From Paraburkholderia oxyphila NBRC 105797 (lineage in GTDB: Bacteria; Pseudomonadota; Gammaproteobacteria; Burkholderiales; Burkholderiaceae): a DNA stretch of 64,000 nt. The translations under genes and the position numbers were made by a program. Positions 26,458 through 35,430 of the stretch are shown in pieces. The stretch lies in the NCBI RefSeq assembly GCF_000685075.1, contig NZ_BAYD01000020.1, positions 1 to 64,000 on the forward strand. Direction: 5' to 3'. The notes under the pieces are model-generated. The model was given only the letters and a program-made list of their open reading frames with translations. It was not told the origin of the DNA and searched no databases. Each line of letters opens with the position of its first letter. Position 1 is the first letter of the stretch.

Positions 26458-26897
26458 GCATGGCCGCGGGGCGAGGCGCCGCCGAGGCGACCTTGCTGGC
26501 GTTCGACTATGGCGAAAAGCGCATTGGCGTGGCGCTCGGCAACGCGCTCACGCGCAGTGCCCGCGCGCTCACCGTGATCCAGAACCGCAGCCAGGGCTAT
26601 CGATTTGAAGCCGTGGGCGAATTGCTGCGCGAGTGGCAGCCCGACCTGCTCGTGGTCGGCTTGCCGAGCCATCCCGACGGCACGCCTCACGTCATGACGC
26701 AGCTGGCCAAGCGCTTCGGCAATCAACTCAATGGCCGCTTCAATCTGCCCGTGGTATGGGTGGATGAGCGCTATTCCTCGGTCGACGCCGAATCCCGCCT
26801 GCGCGAGCGCGGCGAGCGCGCGGAGCACGTGGACGCCGAAGCGGCCTGCGTGATCCTCCAGCAGTACTTCGACGAAAACCCGCCTCAATTCACCTGA
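26454..26897 (+). CDS. ruvX: RuvX/YqgF RNase H-fold nuclease
   Basis: 147 aa. LAFDYGEKRIGVALGN holds the first catalytic Asp, VVGLPSHPDGTPH the middle strand, and WVDERYSSVDAE the later acidic residues. YqgF proteins act in 16S rRNA 5'-end maturation or as a resolvase-like nuclease. ATGA overlap with yqgE, and a one-base TGATG overlap with pyrR, show coupled translation. Confidence 0.93.
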   Translation: MSMAAGRGAAEATLLAFDYGEKRIGVALGNALTRSARALTVIQNRSQGYRFEAVGELLREWQPDLLVVGLPSHPDGTPHVMTQLAKRFGNQLNGRFNLPVVWVDERYSSVDAESRLRERGERAEHVDAEAACVILQQYFDENPPQFT

Positions 26898-27418
26898 TGA
26901 ACACACCCGACGCCGAGGCGCTATACCGCGCCGTTCTCGAGCAGATCCGCGCGGCTTACCCGGCCGGCGCGTTCAGCGCGCCCGACGGCGTGGCGATCGC
27001 CGGCATCCACAGCGGCGGCGCCTGGCTTGCCGAGCGCCTCGCACGCGATCTTGGCGCGGCAAACTGGGGCGTGGTGAACGTCGCGCTGCATCGCGACGAC
27101 TACGCGAAGAAGGGCCTGCACAGCCAGGCGAGCCCGACCGCGCTGCCGTTCGAGGTGGAGAACCGCCGCATTCTGCTCGTCGACGATGTACTGCACACCG
27201 GGCGCACCGTGCGCGCGGCGCTCAACGAGCTCTACGACTACGGCCGGCCCGCTTGTGTCGAGCTGGCCGTGCTCGTCGAGCGCGGCGGGCGCGAGCTGCC
27301 AGTGACGGCAAGCTTCGTGGGCGGCGAGGTGCAGCTGGATCCAGACTCGACGCTAGTGCTCGAGCGCGCCGACGATGGCCACTTCGAATTGCGCATCGAG
27401 CCTCGCGACGCGCACTGA
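26897..27418 (+). CDS. pyrR: PyrR bifunctional pyr regulator / uracil phosphoribosyltransferase family
   Basis: 173 aa. Type I phosphoribosyltransferase fold with the PRPP loop RRILLVDDVLHTGRTVRAAL (about 92-111). In Gram-positives PyrR binds pyr mRNA; in betaproteobacteria the protein is kept beside pyrB, but RNA attenuation is not shown by the sequence here. Overlaps ruvX by one base; pyrB starts 141 bases later. I see no obvious attenuator hairpin in that 141-base gap. Confidence 0.9.
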   Translation: MNTPDAEALYRAVLEQIRAAYPAGAFSAPDGVAIAGIHSGGAWLAERLARDLGAANWGVVNVALHRDDYAKKGLHSQASPTALPFEVENRRILLVDDVLHTGRTVRAALNELYDYGRPACVELAVLVERGGRELPVTASFVGGEVQLDPDSTLVLERADDGHFELRIEPRDAH

Positions 27419-27559
27419 GCGCGCCTGGCGCACGCACGGAGCGCCATCGAGGCGCATACGGCGCCCAAAGCGGCGACCGAACCCGACTCAAACCCAACCC
27501 CGGCCAGACCCGGCTAGATCGAACAAGATCGAGCCAGACACCAGCGCAGGATTAATGCG

Positions 27560-28579
27560 ATGAACACACAGCCCACGCCGGCACCGACCGTACCGGACGA
27601 CAAGCGCTTTCACTACGGCTTCCTGAAGGGCAATCCTCAGCTCACGAAGAGCGGCGAGCTCAAGCATTTGCTCAGCATCGAAGGCCTGCCGCGCGCGATC
27701 GTCACGCACATCCTCGACACCGCTACGCAGTTCGTGAGCGTGACCGACCGCGACGTGAAGAAGGTGCCGCTCTTGCGCGGCAAGTCGGTGTTCAACCTGT
27801 TCTTCGAGAACTCCACGCGCACGCGCACGACCTTCGAGATCGCTGCCAAGCGCCTCTCGGCGGACGTGCTGAACCTGAACATCAACGCGTCTTCGACGAG
27901 CAAGGGCGAGTCGCTGCTGGACACTATCGGCAATCTTTCGGCGATGCACGCCGACATGTTCGTCGTGCGCCACGCCTCGAGCGGCGCGCCGTACCTGATC
28001 GCCGAGCATTGCGCGCCGCACGTGCACGTGATCAACGCCGGCGACGGCCGCCATGCGCACCCGACGCAAGGCCTGCTCGACATGTACACGATCCGCCACT
28101 ACAAGCGCGACTTCACGAACCTGCGCGTGGCGATCGTCGGCGACATCCTGCACTCGCGCGTCGCGCGCTCGGACATCCACGCGCTCACGACGCTCGGCGT
28201 GCCCGAAGTGCGCGCGATCGGCCCGCGCACGCTGCTGCCGGGCGGACTAGAGCAGATGGGCGTGCGCGTGTTCCACAACCTCGACGAGGGGCTGAAGGAC
28301 GTCGACGTCGTCATCATGCTGCGCCTGCAGAACGAGCGCATGAGCGGCGCGCTGCTGCCGTCGGCGCAGGAGTACTTCAAGAGCTGGGGCTTGACGCCCG
28401 AGCGCCTCGCGCTCGCCGCGCCCGATGCGATCGTGATGCACCCGGGGCCGATGAACCGCGGCGTGGAGATCGACTCGCAGGTCGCGGACGGCCCGCAGTC
28501 GGTGATCCTCAACCAGGTGAGCTTCGGCATTGCGGTGCGCATGGCGGTGATGGGCATCGTCGCCGGTAACCACGATTGA
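27560..28579 (+). CDS. pyrB: Aspartate carbamoyltransferase catalytic chain
   Basis: 339 aa. Carbamoyl-phosphate loop FENSTRTRTTFE, the STSKGES element, HPTQGLLD and the aspartate-side HPGPMNRG are all present. Catalyses carbamoyl phosphate + aspartate to carbamoyl-aspartate, the committed pyrimidine step. It has an N-terminal extension of about 20 residues before the core, as in class A ATCases of Pseudomonas, which assemble with an inactive dihydroorotase. That partner follows 26 bases downstream. Confidence 0.97.
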   Translation: MNTQPTPAPTVPDDKRFHYGFLKGNPQLTKSGELKHLLSIEGLPRAIVTHILDTATQFVSVTDRDVKKVPLLRGKSVFNLFFENSTRTRTTFEIAAKRLSADVLNLNINASSTSKGESLLDTIGNLSAMHADMFVVRHASSGAPYLIAEHCAPHVHVINAGDGRHAHPTQGLLDMYTIRHYKRDFTNLRVAIVGDILHSRVARSDIHALTTLGVPEVRAIGPRTLLPGGLEQMGVRVFHNLDEGLKDVDVVIMLRLQNERMSGALLPSAQEYFKSWGLTPERLALAAPDAIVMHPGPMNRGVEIDSQVADGPQSVILNQVSFGIAVRMAVMGIVAGNHD

Positions 28580-28605
28580 ACGGGCGAGAACAAAAAGGGC
28601 AGCGC

Positions 28606-29895
28606 ATGAAGATTCACATTCAAGGCGGCACGCTGATCGATCCGGCGAGCGGCACAGAAGCACGGCAAGGCGTGTACATCGCAGACGGCAAGATCGTCGC
28701 GCTCGGCGACGCGCCGGCCGGCTTTCACGCCGATAGAACGCTCGACGCGACCGGCCTTGTCGTCGCGCCGGGACTCGTCGACCTGAGCGCGCGGCTGCGC
28801 GAGCCGGGCTACGAGCACAAGGCCACGCTCGACTCGGAAATGAATGCCGCGCTCGCGGGCGGCGTGACGAGCCTCGTGTGCCCGCCTGACACCGATCCTG
28901 TGCTCGACGAGGCCGGCTTGATCGAGATGCTCAAGTTCCGCGCGGGCAAGCTCGAGCGTGCGCACGTGCATCCGCTCGGCGCGCTCACGGTCGGCTTGAA
29001 AGGCGAAGTGATCACGGAGATGGTGTCGCTGACCGAGGCCGGCTGCGTCGGCTTCACCCAGGCGGACCGGCCGATCGCCGACACCCAGGTCCTGCTGCGT
29101 GCGCTTCAGTACGCGAGCACCTATGGCTACGCCGTGTGGCTGCGCCCGCAGGACGCGTATCTCGCGAAGGGCGGCGTGGCGGCGAGCGGTGCGCTGGCGT
29201 CGCGGCTGGGGCTCTCGGGCGTGCCGGTGAGCGCGGAGACCATCGCGCTGCACACGCTCTTCGAGTTGATACGCGTGACCGGCGCGCGCGTGCACGTGCA
29301 GCATCTTTCGTCGGCGGCGGGTGTCGCGCTCGTGCGCGCGGCGAAGGCGGAGGGACTGCCGGTGACGTGCGACGTCACCGCCAATCACATGCACCTGATC
29401 GACATGGACATCGGCTACTTCGACGCCCAGTTCCGGCTCGATCCGCCGCTGCGCCAGCAACGCGACCGCGAGGCGATTCGCGCGGGCCTCGCCGACGGCA
29501 CGATCGACGCGATTTGCTCGCAGCACACGCCCGTGGACGACGACGAAAAGCTCCTGCCGTTCGCCGAAGCGACGCCGGGGGCGAGCGGGCTCGAGCTGCT
29601 GCTCTCGCTGACGGTGAAGTGGGCGCAGGAAGCCGGCGTGCCGCTCGCGAAGGCGCTTTCGCGTGTCACCTCGGTGCCGGCCTCGGTGATGCAGCACGCC
29701 GTGGGGCGTATCGACGTGGGGGCGCAGGCTGACCTCTGCGTGTTCGATGCGAACGCGCACTGGCGCGTCGAGCCGCGCGCACTCAAGAGCCAGGGACACA
29801 ACACGCCGTTCCTCGGCTACGAGTTGCCCGCCGTAGTGCGCGCGACGCTGGTGGCGGGGCGCATCGGCTTCGAGCGCCACGCGGAACCTCATTGA
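28606..29895 (+). CDS. pyrC': Dihydroorotase-like, catalytically inactive (PyrC', ATCase partner)
   Basis: 429 aa from ATG 28606 (AAAAAGGG upstream). The amidohydrolase fold is complete, but metal ligands are lost: the family DxHxHLREPG reads DLSARLREPG (59-68), so both His are replaced (S61, R63), and the late DHAPH element reads SQHTP. In Pseudomonas such PyrC' proteins have no dihydroorotase activity but are needed to build the dodecameric ATCase. The same role is likely here. A true dihydroorotase must be encoded elsewhere. Confidence 0.9.
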   Translation: MKIHIQGGTLIDPASGTEARQGVYIADGKIVALGDAPAGFHADRTLDATGLVVAPGLVDLSARLREPGYEHKATLDSEMNAALAGGVTSLVCPPDTDPVLDEAGLIEMLKFRAGKLERAHVHPLGALTVGLKGEVITEMVSLTEAGCVGFTQADRPIADTQVLLRALQYASTYGYAVWLRPQDAYLAKGGVAASGALASRLGLSGVPVSAETIALHTLFELIRVTGARVHVQHLSSAAGVALVRAAKAEGLPVTCDVTANHMHLIDMDIGYFDAQFRLDPPLRQQRDREAIRAGLADGTIDAICSQHTPVDDDEKLLPFAEATPGASGLELLLSLTVKWAQEAGVPLAKALSRVTSVPASVMQHAVGRIDVGAQADLCVFDANAHWRVEPRALKSQGHNTPFLGYELPAVVRATLVAGRIGFERHAEPH

Positions 29896-29940
29896 GGTTC
29901 AACGAGCGCACTCGCGACCGACTTCGACACCCGAACTGCC

Positions 29941-30714
29941 ATGAGCCTCTTTATACGCAAAGCCCGACTGCTCGGGCACCTGCTGCGCGGCGCCTGGACC
30001 GTTGGCGTGCGCTTCCCGCGTGCCACGCCCGAGGCGCGCCATGCCATGAACCGCGCCTGGTCGCTCAGGATGCTCGAGCTGTGCGGCATGAAGCTCGTCG
30101 TCCATAACGACGCGGCGCGCCTGGACGCGGGTGCGCTCGTCGTCAGCAATCACATCTCGTGGATCGACATTTACGTGATCAACGCGTGGCGCCCGACGCC
30201 GTTCGTCTCGAAGGCAGAGATCCGCCATTGGCCGCTGATTGGGTGGTTCGCGCAGAATCTGGACACGGTGTTTGTCGAGCGCGAGAAGCGCAGCGACGCA
30301 CGCCGCATCATGCACGAGCTGGCGGCGCGCCTCGAGCGCGGCGAGCTGATGTGCGTGTTCCCCGAGGGCACGACCACCGACGGCTTCGCCATCAAGCCGT
30401 TCCACTCGAACATGTTCCAGGCGCCGGTGTCGGCGGGCAAGCCGGTGCAGCCCATCTGCATCCTGTACGAGGACGCGCAGGGGCGGCAGTCGGCGGCGCC
30501 GGCGTATATCGACGACGTTTCGCTCAAGGAGTCGCTCGACGCGCTGCTCAAGGCAGGGCCGATCACGGCGCATGTGTACGTGGGCGAGGCGATCGAGCCC
30601 GGTGAGGATCGGCGCAAGCTCGCGGCGCGCGCGCAGGATGCGGTGGGCGCGGCGCTTGAGGCGATGCGCGGGGCGCCGCGGGTGGAAGGCGGTGGGGTCG
30701 TGCAGCGGGTTTGA
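29941..30714 (+). CDS. plsC: 1-acyl-sn-glycerol-3-phosphate acyltransferase (PlsC family)
   Basis: 257 aa. The HX4D motif is in NHISWIDIY (about residues 70-78) and block III is FPEGTTTDGF. The N terminus has one weak membrane segment. It makes phosphatidic acid from lyso-phosphatidate at the inner membrane, or acylates a related lipid such as an ornithine lipid. It follows pyrC' by 45 bases and is probably part of the same transcript. Confidence 0.88.
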   Translation: MSLFIRKARLLGHLLRGAWTVGVRFPRATPEARHAMNRAWSLRMLELCGMKLVVHNDAARLDAGALVVSNHISWIDIYVINAWRPTPFVSKAEIRHWPLIGWFAQNLDTVFVEREKRSDARRIMHELAARLERGELMCVFPEGTTTDGFAIKPFHSNMFQAPVSAGKPVQPICILYEDAQGRQSAAPAYIDDVSLKESLDALLKAGPITAHVYVGEAIEPGEDRRKLAARAQDAVGAALEAMRGAPRVEGGGVVQRV

Positions 30715-30833
30715 CGCTTGCGGCCGTCGTGAGCCTTGCGGCCATCGAGGTCATCGCGACGCCGCGTGGCGGCAGGATTGCGCAGCGCGCACATCATCAT
30801 TGAATGCAGAAAATCGAAGGCAGGACAGCCATC

Positions 30834-31649
30834 ATGGATCGTACGCAACTGGGCGAGCACATTGCGGCGCGTCTCGAGGCGGAAGGCGCACGGTTGCGCG
30901 AGCAGTGGACGCAGACGGCGCCGATCAACCATTTCCATATCGACGACGTGCTGCCGGCGGACGTCGCCCGGCAGATTCGCGCGGCCTTTCCCGATACGTC
31001 GAAAATGATGCTGCGCAAGAGCCTGCGCGAGCTCAAGTATGTTTCGGCGCAGATGGACGCGCACGCGCCGCTGCTCGAAGAGCTCATCTTCGCGTTCCAG
31101 ATGCCGCGCGTGGTCGAGCTCGTGAAGGAGATCACGGGCCTGCGCTCGCTGTATCCCGACGAGCATCTCTACGCCGGCGGCATTTCAATGATGGCGCCGG
31201 GGCACTTTCTCAACCCGCATCTCGACAATTCGCACGACAAGGACCGCGAGCACTATCGCGTGCTGAATCTGCTTTATTACGTGTCGCCGGAGTGGTCGCT
31301 CGAGAAGGGCGGCAACCTGGAGGTGTGGCCGAACGGCACGAAGGCGGAGCCGGTGACGATCGTGAGCCGCTTCAATCGCCTGGCCGTGATGGTGACCAAC
31401 CAGCACTCATGGCACTCGGTGTCGAAGAACGAAAGCGCCGAGCAGCGCTGCTGCGTGTCGAACTATTACTTCTCGGACCATCCGGTGGGCGACGACGAGT
31501 ACTTTCACCCCACTTCGTTCCGCGGCCGGCCCGAGGAACCTGTGCGCGACGTGTTGCTGCAGGCCGACGCGGCGGCACGATCGGCAATTCGACGGGTTTT
31601 CCCGAAGGGCGTGAAGACCACGACGTACGTGTACAACAAGAAGCGTTGA
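30834..31649 (+). CDS. 2OG-Fe(II) oxygenase family protein
   Basis: 271 aa from ATG 30834, which has AGGACAG upstream; ATG 30804 adds ten residues without a ribosome site. A double-stranded beta-helix enzyme with the iron triad HLD (H129, D131) and H194 in HSWHSV, and a following Arg strand. Substrate unknown. A distantly similar enzyme (residue pattern NPHLD...SWHG) is encoded at 53513 in the O-antigen island, so both may act on sugars, proteins or lipids of the envelope. It lies between plsC and apaH, the latter on the other strand. Confidence 0.8.
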   Translation: MDRTQLGEHIAARLEAEGARLREQWTQTAPINHFHIDDVLPADVARQIRAAFPDTSKMMLRKSLRELKYVSAQMDAHAPLLEELIFAFQMPRVVELVKEITGLRSLYPDEHLYAGGISMMAPGHFLNPHLDNSHDKDREHYRVLNLLYYVSPEWSLEKGGNLEVWPNGTKAEPVTIVSRFNRLAVMVTNQHSWHSVSKNESAEQRCCVSNYYFSDHPVGDDEYFHPTSFRGRPEEPVRDVLLQADAAARSAIRRVFPKGVKTTTYVYNKKR

Positions 31650-31677
31650 ACTTACCCTGACACGCCGCGGCGCTCGC

Positions 31678-32529
31678 TCAGCACGAGACCGCGCGGCAGG
31701 TCGAGCAGGGCACCTGGGTGAGCACGCGCTCGCGCGGATCGGCTTGCAGGCTGACCGCCGAAAGACGCGCGCCCCACACGCAGCCCGAGTCGAGGCCGAT
31801 CAGGTTTTCACGCAACGTCAGGCCTAGCGCCGCCCAATGGCCGAAGACCACCGTGACGTCATCGGTCTTGCGTCCCGGCACGTCGAACCACGGCATGAAG
31901 TCCGGCGGCGCGGAATCGAGCCCGCCGCTTGTGGAGAAGTCCATGGCGCCGTCGGCATTGCAAAAGCGCATGCGCGTGAGGGCGCTGCAGGTGATGCGCA
32001 ACCGCTCGATCCCTTTCAGATTCTTCGACCAGCGGTTTGGCTCGTTGCCGTAGAGGCCAGCGAGCGCTTCCTTCCAGTTATTTCCGCGCAGCGCCTTTTC
32101 CAGATCGTTGGCTAGCTCTAGCGTGAGATCGACGTCCCACTGCGGCAGCACGCCGGCGTGGACCATCAGCATGCCCTGGTCGTAGTGCGCGATCGGACGA
32201 TGGCGCACCCAGTGCAAGAGATCCTTCGCGTCGGGGGCGCTGAGGATGTCGTCGATGGTGTCGCCTTTCTTCGACTTGCGGATGCCGGCGGACACGGACA
32301 GCAGATGCAGGTCGTGATTGCCGAGCACGGCGACCGCGCGATCGCCGAGTCCAATCACCTCGCGCAGCGTCTCGAGCGAATCGGGGCCACGATTGATGAG
32401 GTCGCCCGCGAACCACAGCGGCGTGTCGGAGGAGGGGCCGGCTTTGGCCAGCAGCTGACGAAATGGGGTCAGACAGCCTTGAAGATCGCCGAAAGCGAGG
32501 GGCGGCGGGAGCGACGCGTGCTGGGTCAT
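31678..32529 (-). CDS. apaH: Symmetrical bis(5'-nucleosyl)-tetraphosphatase
   Basis: 283 aa. Metallophosphatase motifs in order: FGDLQGC, GDLINRGPDS, VLGNHDLHLL, then MVHAGVLPQW and FGHWAALG. Hydrolyses Ap4A to two ADP and can remove NpnN caps from RNA. Convergent with the 2OG oxygenase gene. The C terminus has a CxxC pair (CSTCRAVSC) at the very end, which is not part of the catalytic fold. Confidence 0.96.
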   Translation of the reverse strand: MTQHASLPPPLAFGDLQGCLTPFRQLLAKAGPSSDTPLWFAGDLINRGPDSLETLREVIGLGDRAVAVLGNHDLHLLSVSAGIRKSKKGDTIDDILSAPDAKDLLHWVRHRPIAHYDQGMLMVHAGVLPQWDVDLTLELANDLEKALRGNNWKEALAGLYGNEPNRWSKNLKGIERLRITCSALTRMRFCNADGAMDFSTSGGLDSAPPDFMPWFDVPGRKTDDVTVVFGHWAALGLTLRENLIGLDSGCVWGARLSAVSLQADPRERVLTQVPCSTCRAVSC

Positions 32530-32920
32530 CGAAACGAAAACAGGTGCGAATCAGTTGTGGATCAGCGTGACAGGTTGTCAGGGCAGGAGGATGACGGTAT
32601 CACAGGAAGACGATTGCGGTATGAGAGGCACTGAATTGTCTTGTTTGTTCGCGCGCAAATTGCTGCGACCGTGCAGTCGCATATTTGTGTGCTGGAACGA
32701 AAAGGACAGAAATTGTCAAGCTGTTTCAAGATGTTAGGGGTATGGCTTTCGCTCAGGCTGCCCGTATAATTGCCGTTACAAAATCAGAGTCAAAGTATGC
32801 TGTGCGGATAAAAACAGGCGTTATCTCGCCTAAAGTCCAGTTTTACAGCATTCTTTCGAGCGTCTGTCTAAGGGGGGCATGCCAGACCAGCCTCCAATCT
32901 CGCGCCAAAAAGGGAATTCC
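32530..32920. other. Control region upstream of rmlB
   Basis: About 390 bases between divergent apaH and rmlB, more A+T-rich than its neighbours. A TATAAT at 32765-32770 could be the -10 of the O-antigen operon; the -35 position (TGGCTT, 32743-32748) is poor. AAAAAGGGA is the rmlB ribosome site. No gene is seen. Confidence 0.4.
32765..32770 (+). promoter_or_regulatory. Candidate -10 box of the rmlBACD operon
   Basis: Perfect TATAAT about 150 bases before the rmlB start in an A+T-rich stretch. Only a weak -35 is present, so an activator may be needed if it is real. Confidence 0.35.
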
Positions 32921-33982
32921 ATGATCCTGGTAACGGGCGGTGCCGGCTTTATCGGCGCCAACTTTGTGCTTGACTGGTTCCGTCAATCCGACGAAGCCGT
33001 TCTGAACGTAGACAAGCTGACCTACGCGGGCAATCTTGGAACGTTGCAATCGCTGCAGGGCAATCCGAAGCATGTGTTCGCCCGTGTGGACATCTGCGAT
33101 CGTGCTGCGCTCGACGCGCTGTTTGCCGAACACAAGCCGCGCGCGGTCCTGCATTTCGCGGCGGAAAGCCACGTCGACCGCTCGATTCACGGCCCGGCAG
33201 ACTTTGTTCAGACCAATGTGGTCGGCACCTTTACGCTGCTCGAAGCCACGCGCCAGTACTGGAGCGCTCTGCCCGAAGTCGACAAGGCCGCATTCCGCTT
33301 CCTGCACGTTTCCACGGACGAAGTGTTCGGCTCGCTTTCGGCGACCGACCCGCAATTCTCTGAAACCACGCCGTACGCACCGAACAGCCCGTACTCGGCC
33401 ACCAAGGCCGGCTCGGATCACCTCGTGCGCGCGTATCACCATACGTATGGGCTGCCGACGCTCACCACGAACTGCTCGAACAACTACGGTCCGTACCAGT
33501 TCCCCGAGAAGCTCATTCCGCTGATGATTGCCAATGCGCTCGCCGGCAAGCCGCTGCCTGTGTACGGCGACGGTCAGAACGTGCGCGACTGGCTCTACGT
33601 GGGTGACCACTGCAGCGCGATCCGCGAAGTGCTCGCGCGCGGCCAGTCCGGCGAGACCTATAACGTCGGCGGCTGGAACGAGAAGAAGAATCTCGAGGTC
33701 GTGCACACGCTGTGCGACCTGCTCGACGAGCTGCGACCGAAAGCCGCGGGCTCGTATCGCGACCAGATCACCTATGTAACGGATCGTCCCGGCCATGATC
33801 GCCGTTATGCGATCGACGCGCGCAAGCTCGAGCGCGAACTGGGCTGGAAGCCGGCCGAGACCTTCGAAACCGGTCTGGCCAAGACGGTGCGCTGGTACCT
33901 GGACAACCAGGCATGGGCCGACGAAGTTGCCTCGGGCGACTATCGCAAGTGGGTCGAAACGAACTACGCGCAGCGCGCGTAA
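32921..33982 (+). CDS. rmlB: dTDP-glucose 4,6-dehydratase
   Basis: 353 aa from ATG 32921. GGAGFIGANF at residues 6-15 binds NAD; STDEVFGSL and YSATKAGSDHLV give the catalytic Thr/Asp/Glu and Tyr/Lys. Second step of dTDP-L-rhamnose synthesis: dTDP-glucose to the 4-keto-6-deoxy sugar. First of rmlB-A-C-D in tight series, the opening of the O-antigen locus. Confidence 0.97.
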   Translation: MILVTGGAGFIGANFVLDWFRQSDEAVLNVDKLTYAGNLGTLQSLQGNPKHVFARVDICDRAALDALFAEHKPRAVLHFAAESHVDRSIHGPADFVQTNVVGTFTLLEATRQYWSALPEVDKAAFRFLHVSTDEVFGSLSATDPQFSETTPYAPNSPYSATKAGSDHLVRAYHHTYGLPTLTTNCSNNYGPYQFPEKLIPLMIANALAGKPLPVYGDGQNVRDWLYVGDHCSAIREVLARGQSGETYNVGGWNEKKNLEVVHTLCDLLDELRPKAAGSYRDQITYVTDRPGHDRRYAIDARKLERELGWKPAETFETGLAKTVRWYLDNQAWADEVASGDYRKWVETNYAQRA

Positions 33983-33993
33983 GGGCTCCCGAC

Positions 33994-34887
33994 ATGGCGC
34001 GCAAAGGCATCATTCTCGCCGGCGGTTCCGGCACGCGGCTCTATCCGATCACCCATGCGGTCTCGAAGCAGCTGCTGCCGGTGTACGACAAGCCGATGAT
34101 CTATTACCCGCTCTCGACGCTGATGGTCGCGGGCATCCGCGACGTGCTGGTGATTTCGACGCCGCAGGACACGCCGCGCTTCGAGGCGATGCTCAGCGAC
34201 GGCAGCCAGTGGGGTATGAACATCCAGTACGCGGTGCAGCCGTCGCCGGACGGGCTCGCGCAGGCCTTCATCATCGGCAAGGAATTTGTAGGCAACGATC
34301 CGTCGGCGCTCATTCTTGGCGACAACATCTTCTACGGCCACGATCTGGCGAAACAGCTCGAGCGTGCGGACGCGCAGGACACGGGGGCGACCGTGTTTGC
34401 CTATCACGTGCATGACCCTGAGCGTTATGGCGTGGTCGAGTTCGACAAGGGCTTTCGTGCCCTGTCGATCGAAGAAAAGCCTGCGCAGCCGCGGTCGAAC
34501 TATGCCGTCACGGGCCTGTATTTCTACGACAACCGCGTGTGCGATATCGCGGCGGATATCAAGCCGTCGCCGCGCGGCGAACTCGAGATTACCGACGTGA
34601 ATTCGCGCTATCTGAGCGACGGCGCGCTGAACGTCGAGATCATGGGGCGTGGCTACGCGTGGCTCGATACCGGCACGCATGACTCCCTGATCGAGGCGGC
34701 AACGTTTATTGCGACGCTGCAAAAGCGCCAGGGTCTCGTGGTTGCGTGCCCGGAGGAAATTGCCTACCGCCGGCGGTGGATTGATGCAGAGCAGGTGCAG
34801 AAGCTCGCCAAGCCGCTCTCGAAGAACGAGTACGGTAAATATTTGTTGAACATTCTCACGGATCAAGTTGCATGGCCATCACGGTAA
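33994..34887 (+). CDS. rmlA: Glucose-1-phosphate thymidylyltransferase
   Basis: 297 aa. GIILAGGSGTRLYPIT is the nucleotidyltransferase signature, and SKQLLPVYDKPMIYYPLSTLM is specific for RmlA. Forms dTDP-glucose from glucose-1-phosphate and dTTP, feedback-inhibited by dTDP-rhamnose in the family. Starts 11 bases after rmlB and overlaps rmlC by 16 bases. Confidence 0.97.
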   Translation: MARKGIILAGGSGTRLYPITHAVSKQLLPVYDKPMIYYPLSTLMVAGIRDVLVISTPQDTPRFEAMLSDGSQWGMNIQYAVQPSPDGLAQAFIIGKEFVGNDPSALILGDNIFYGHDLAKQLERADAQDTGATVFAYHVHDPERYGVVEFDKGFRALSIEEKPAQPRSNYAVTGLYFYDNRVCDIAADIKPSPRGELEITDVNSRYLSDGALNVEIMGRGYAWLDTGTHDSLIEAATFIATLQKRQGLVVACPEEIAYRRRWIDAEQVQKLAKPLSKNEYGKYLLNILTDQVAWPSR

Positions 34888-35423
34888 CTGCTACGGCGCT
34901 CCCCGAAGTCAAGATCATCGAGCCGAAGGTGTTCGGCGACGCGCGCGGCTTCTTCTATGAGAGCTTCAACGGACGCGAATTCGAGGAACTGGTTGAGGCC
35001 GGCGTCGAGTTCGTGCAGGACAATCACTCGCGCTCGGCAAAGGGCGTCCTGCGCGGGCTGCACTATCAAGTCCAGCATGCTCAGGGCAAGCTCGTGCGCG
35101 TGGTGGAAGGTGAAGTGTTCGACGTTGCCGTCGATATCCGCCGTAGCTCGCCGAATTTCGGCAAGTGGGTCGGTGTGCACCTCTCGGCAGAGAATCATCG
35201 GCAGCTGTGGGTGCCGCCGGGTTTCGCGCACGGCTTCGTCGTGATTTCGGAATCGGCGCAGTTCCTGTACAAGACGACCGATTACTGGTTCCCCGAGCAC
35301 GAGCGCAGCATCGTGTGGAACGATCCCGCAATCGGTATCGAATGGCCGATCGACTTCGAGCCGTTGCTGGCGGCGAAGGATGCAGCGGGCAAACGGCTGG
35401 CGGAAGCAGAAGTCTATGCGTGA
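34872..35423 (+). CDS. rmlC: dTDP-4-dehydrorhamnose 3,5-epimerase
   Basis: 183 aa cupin. DARGFFYESFN, the catalytic His in VLRGLHYQ, and the Tyr of VFDVAVDIRR and GFAHGFVVIS regions match RmlC. Third step of dTDP-L-rhamnose synthesis. The start overlaps the end of rmlA, which implies coupled translation. Confidence 0.97.
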   Translation: MAITVTATALPEVKIIEPKVFGDARGFFYESFNGREFEELVEAGVEFVQDNHSRSAKGVLRGLHYQVQHAQGKLVRVVEGEVFDVAVDIRRSSPNFGKWVGVHLSAENHRQLWVPPGFAHGFVVISESAQFLYKTTDYWFPEHERSIVWNDPAIGIEWPIDFEPLLAAKDAAGKRLAEAEVYA

Positions 35424-35430
35424 GGACTCG

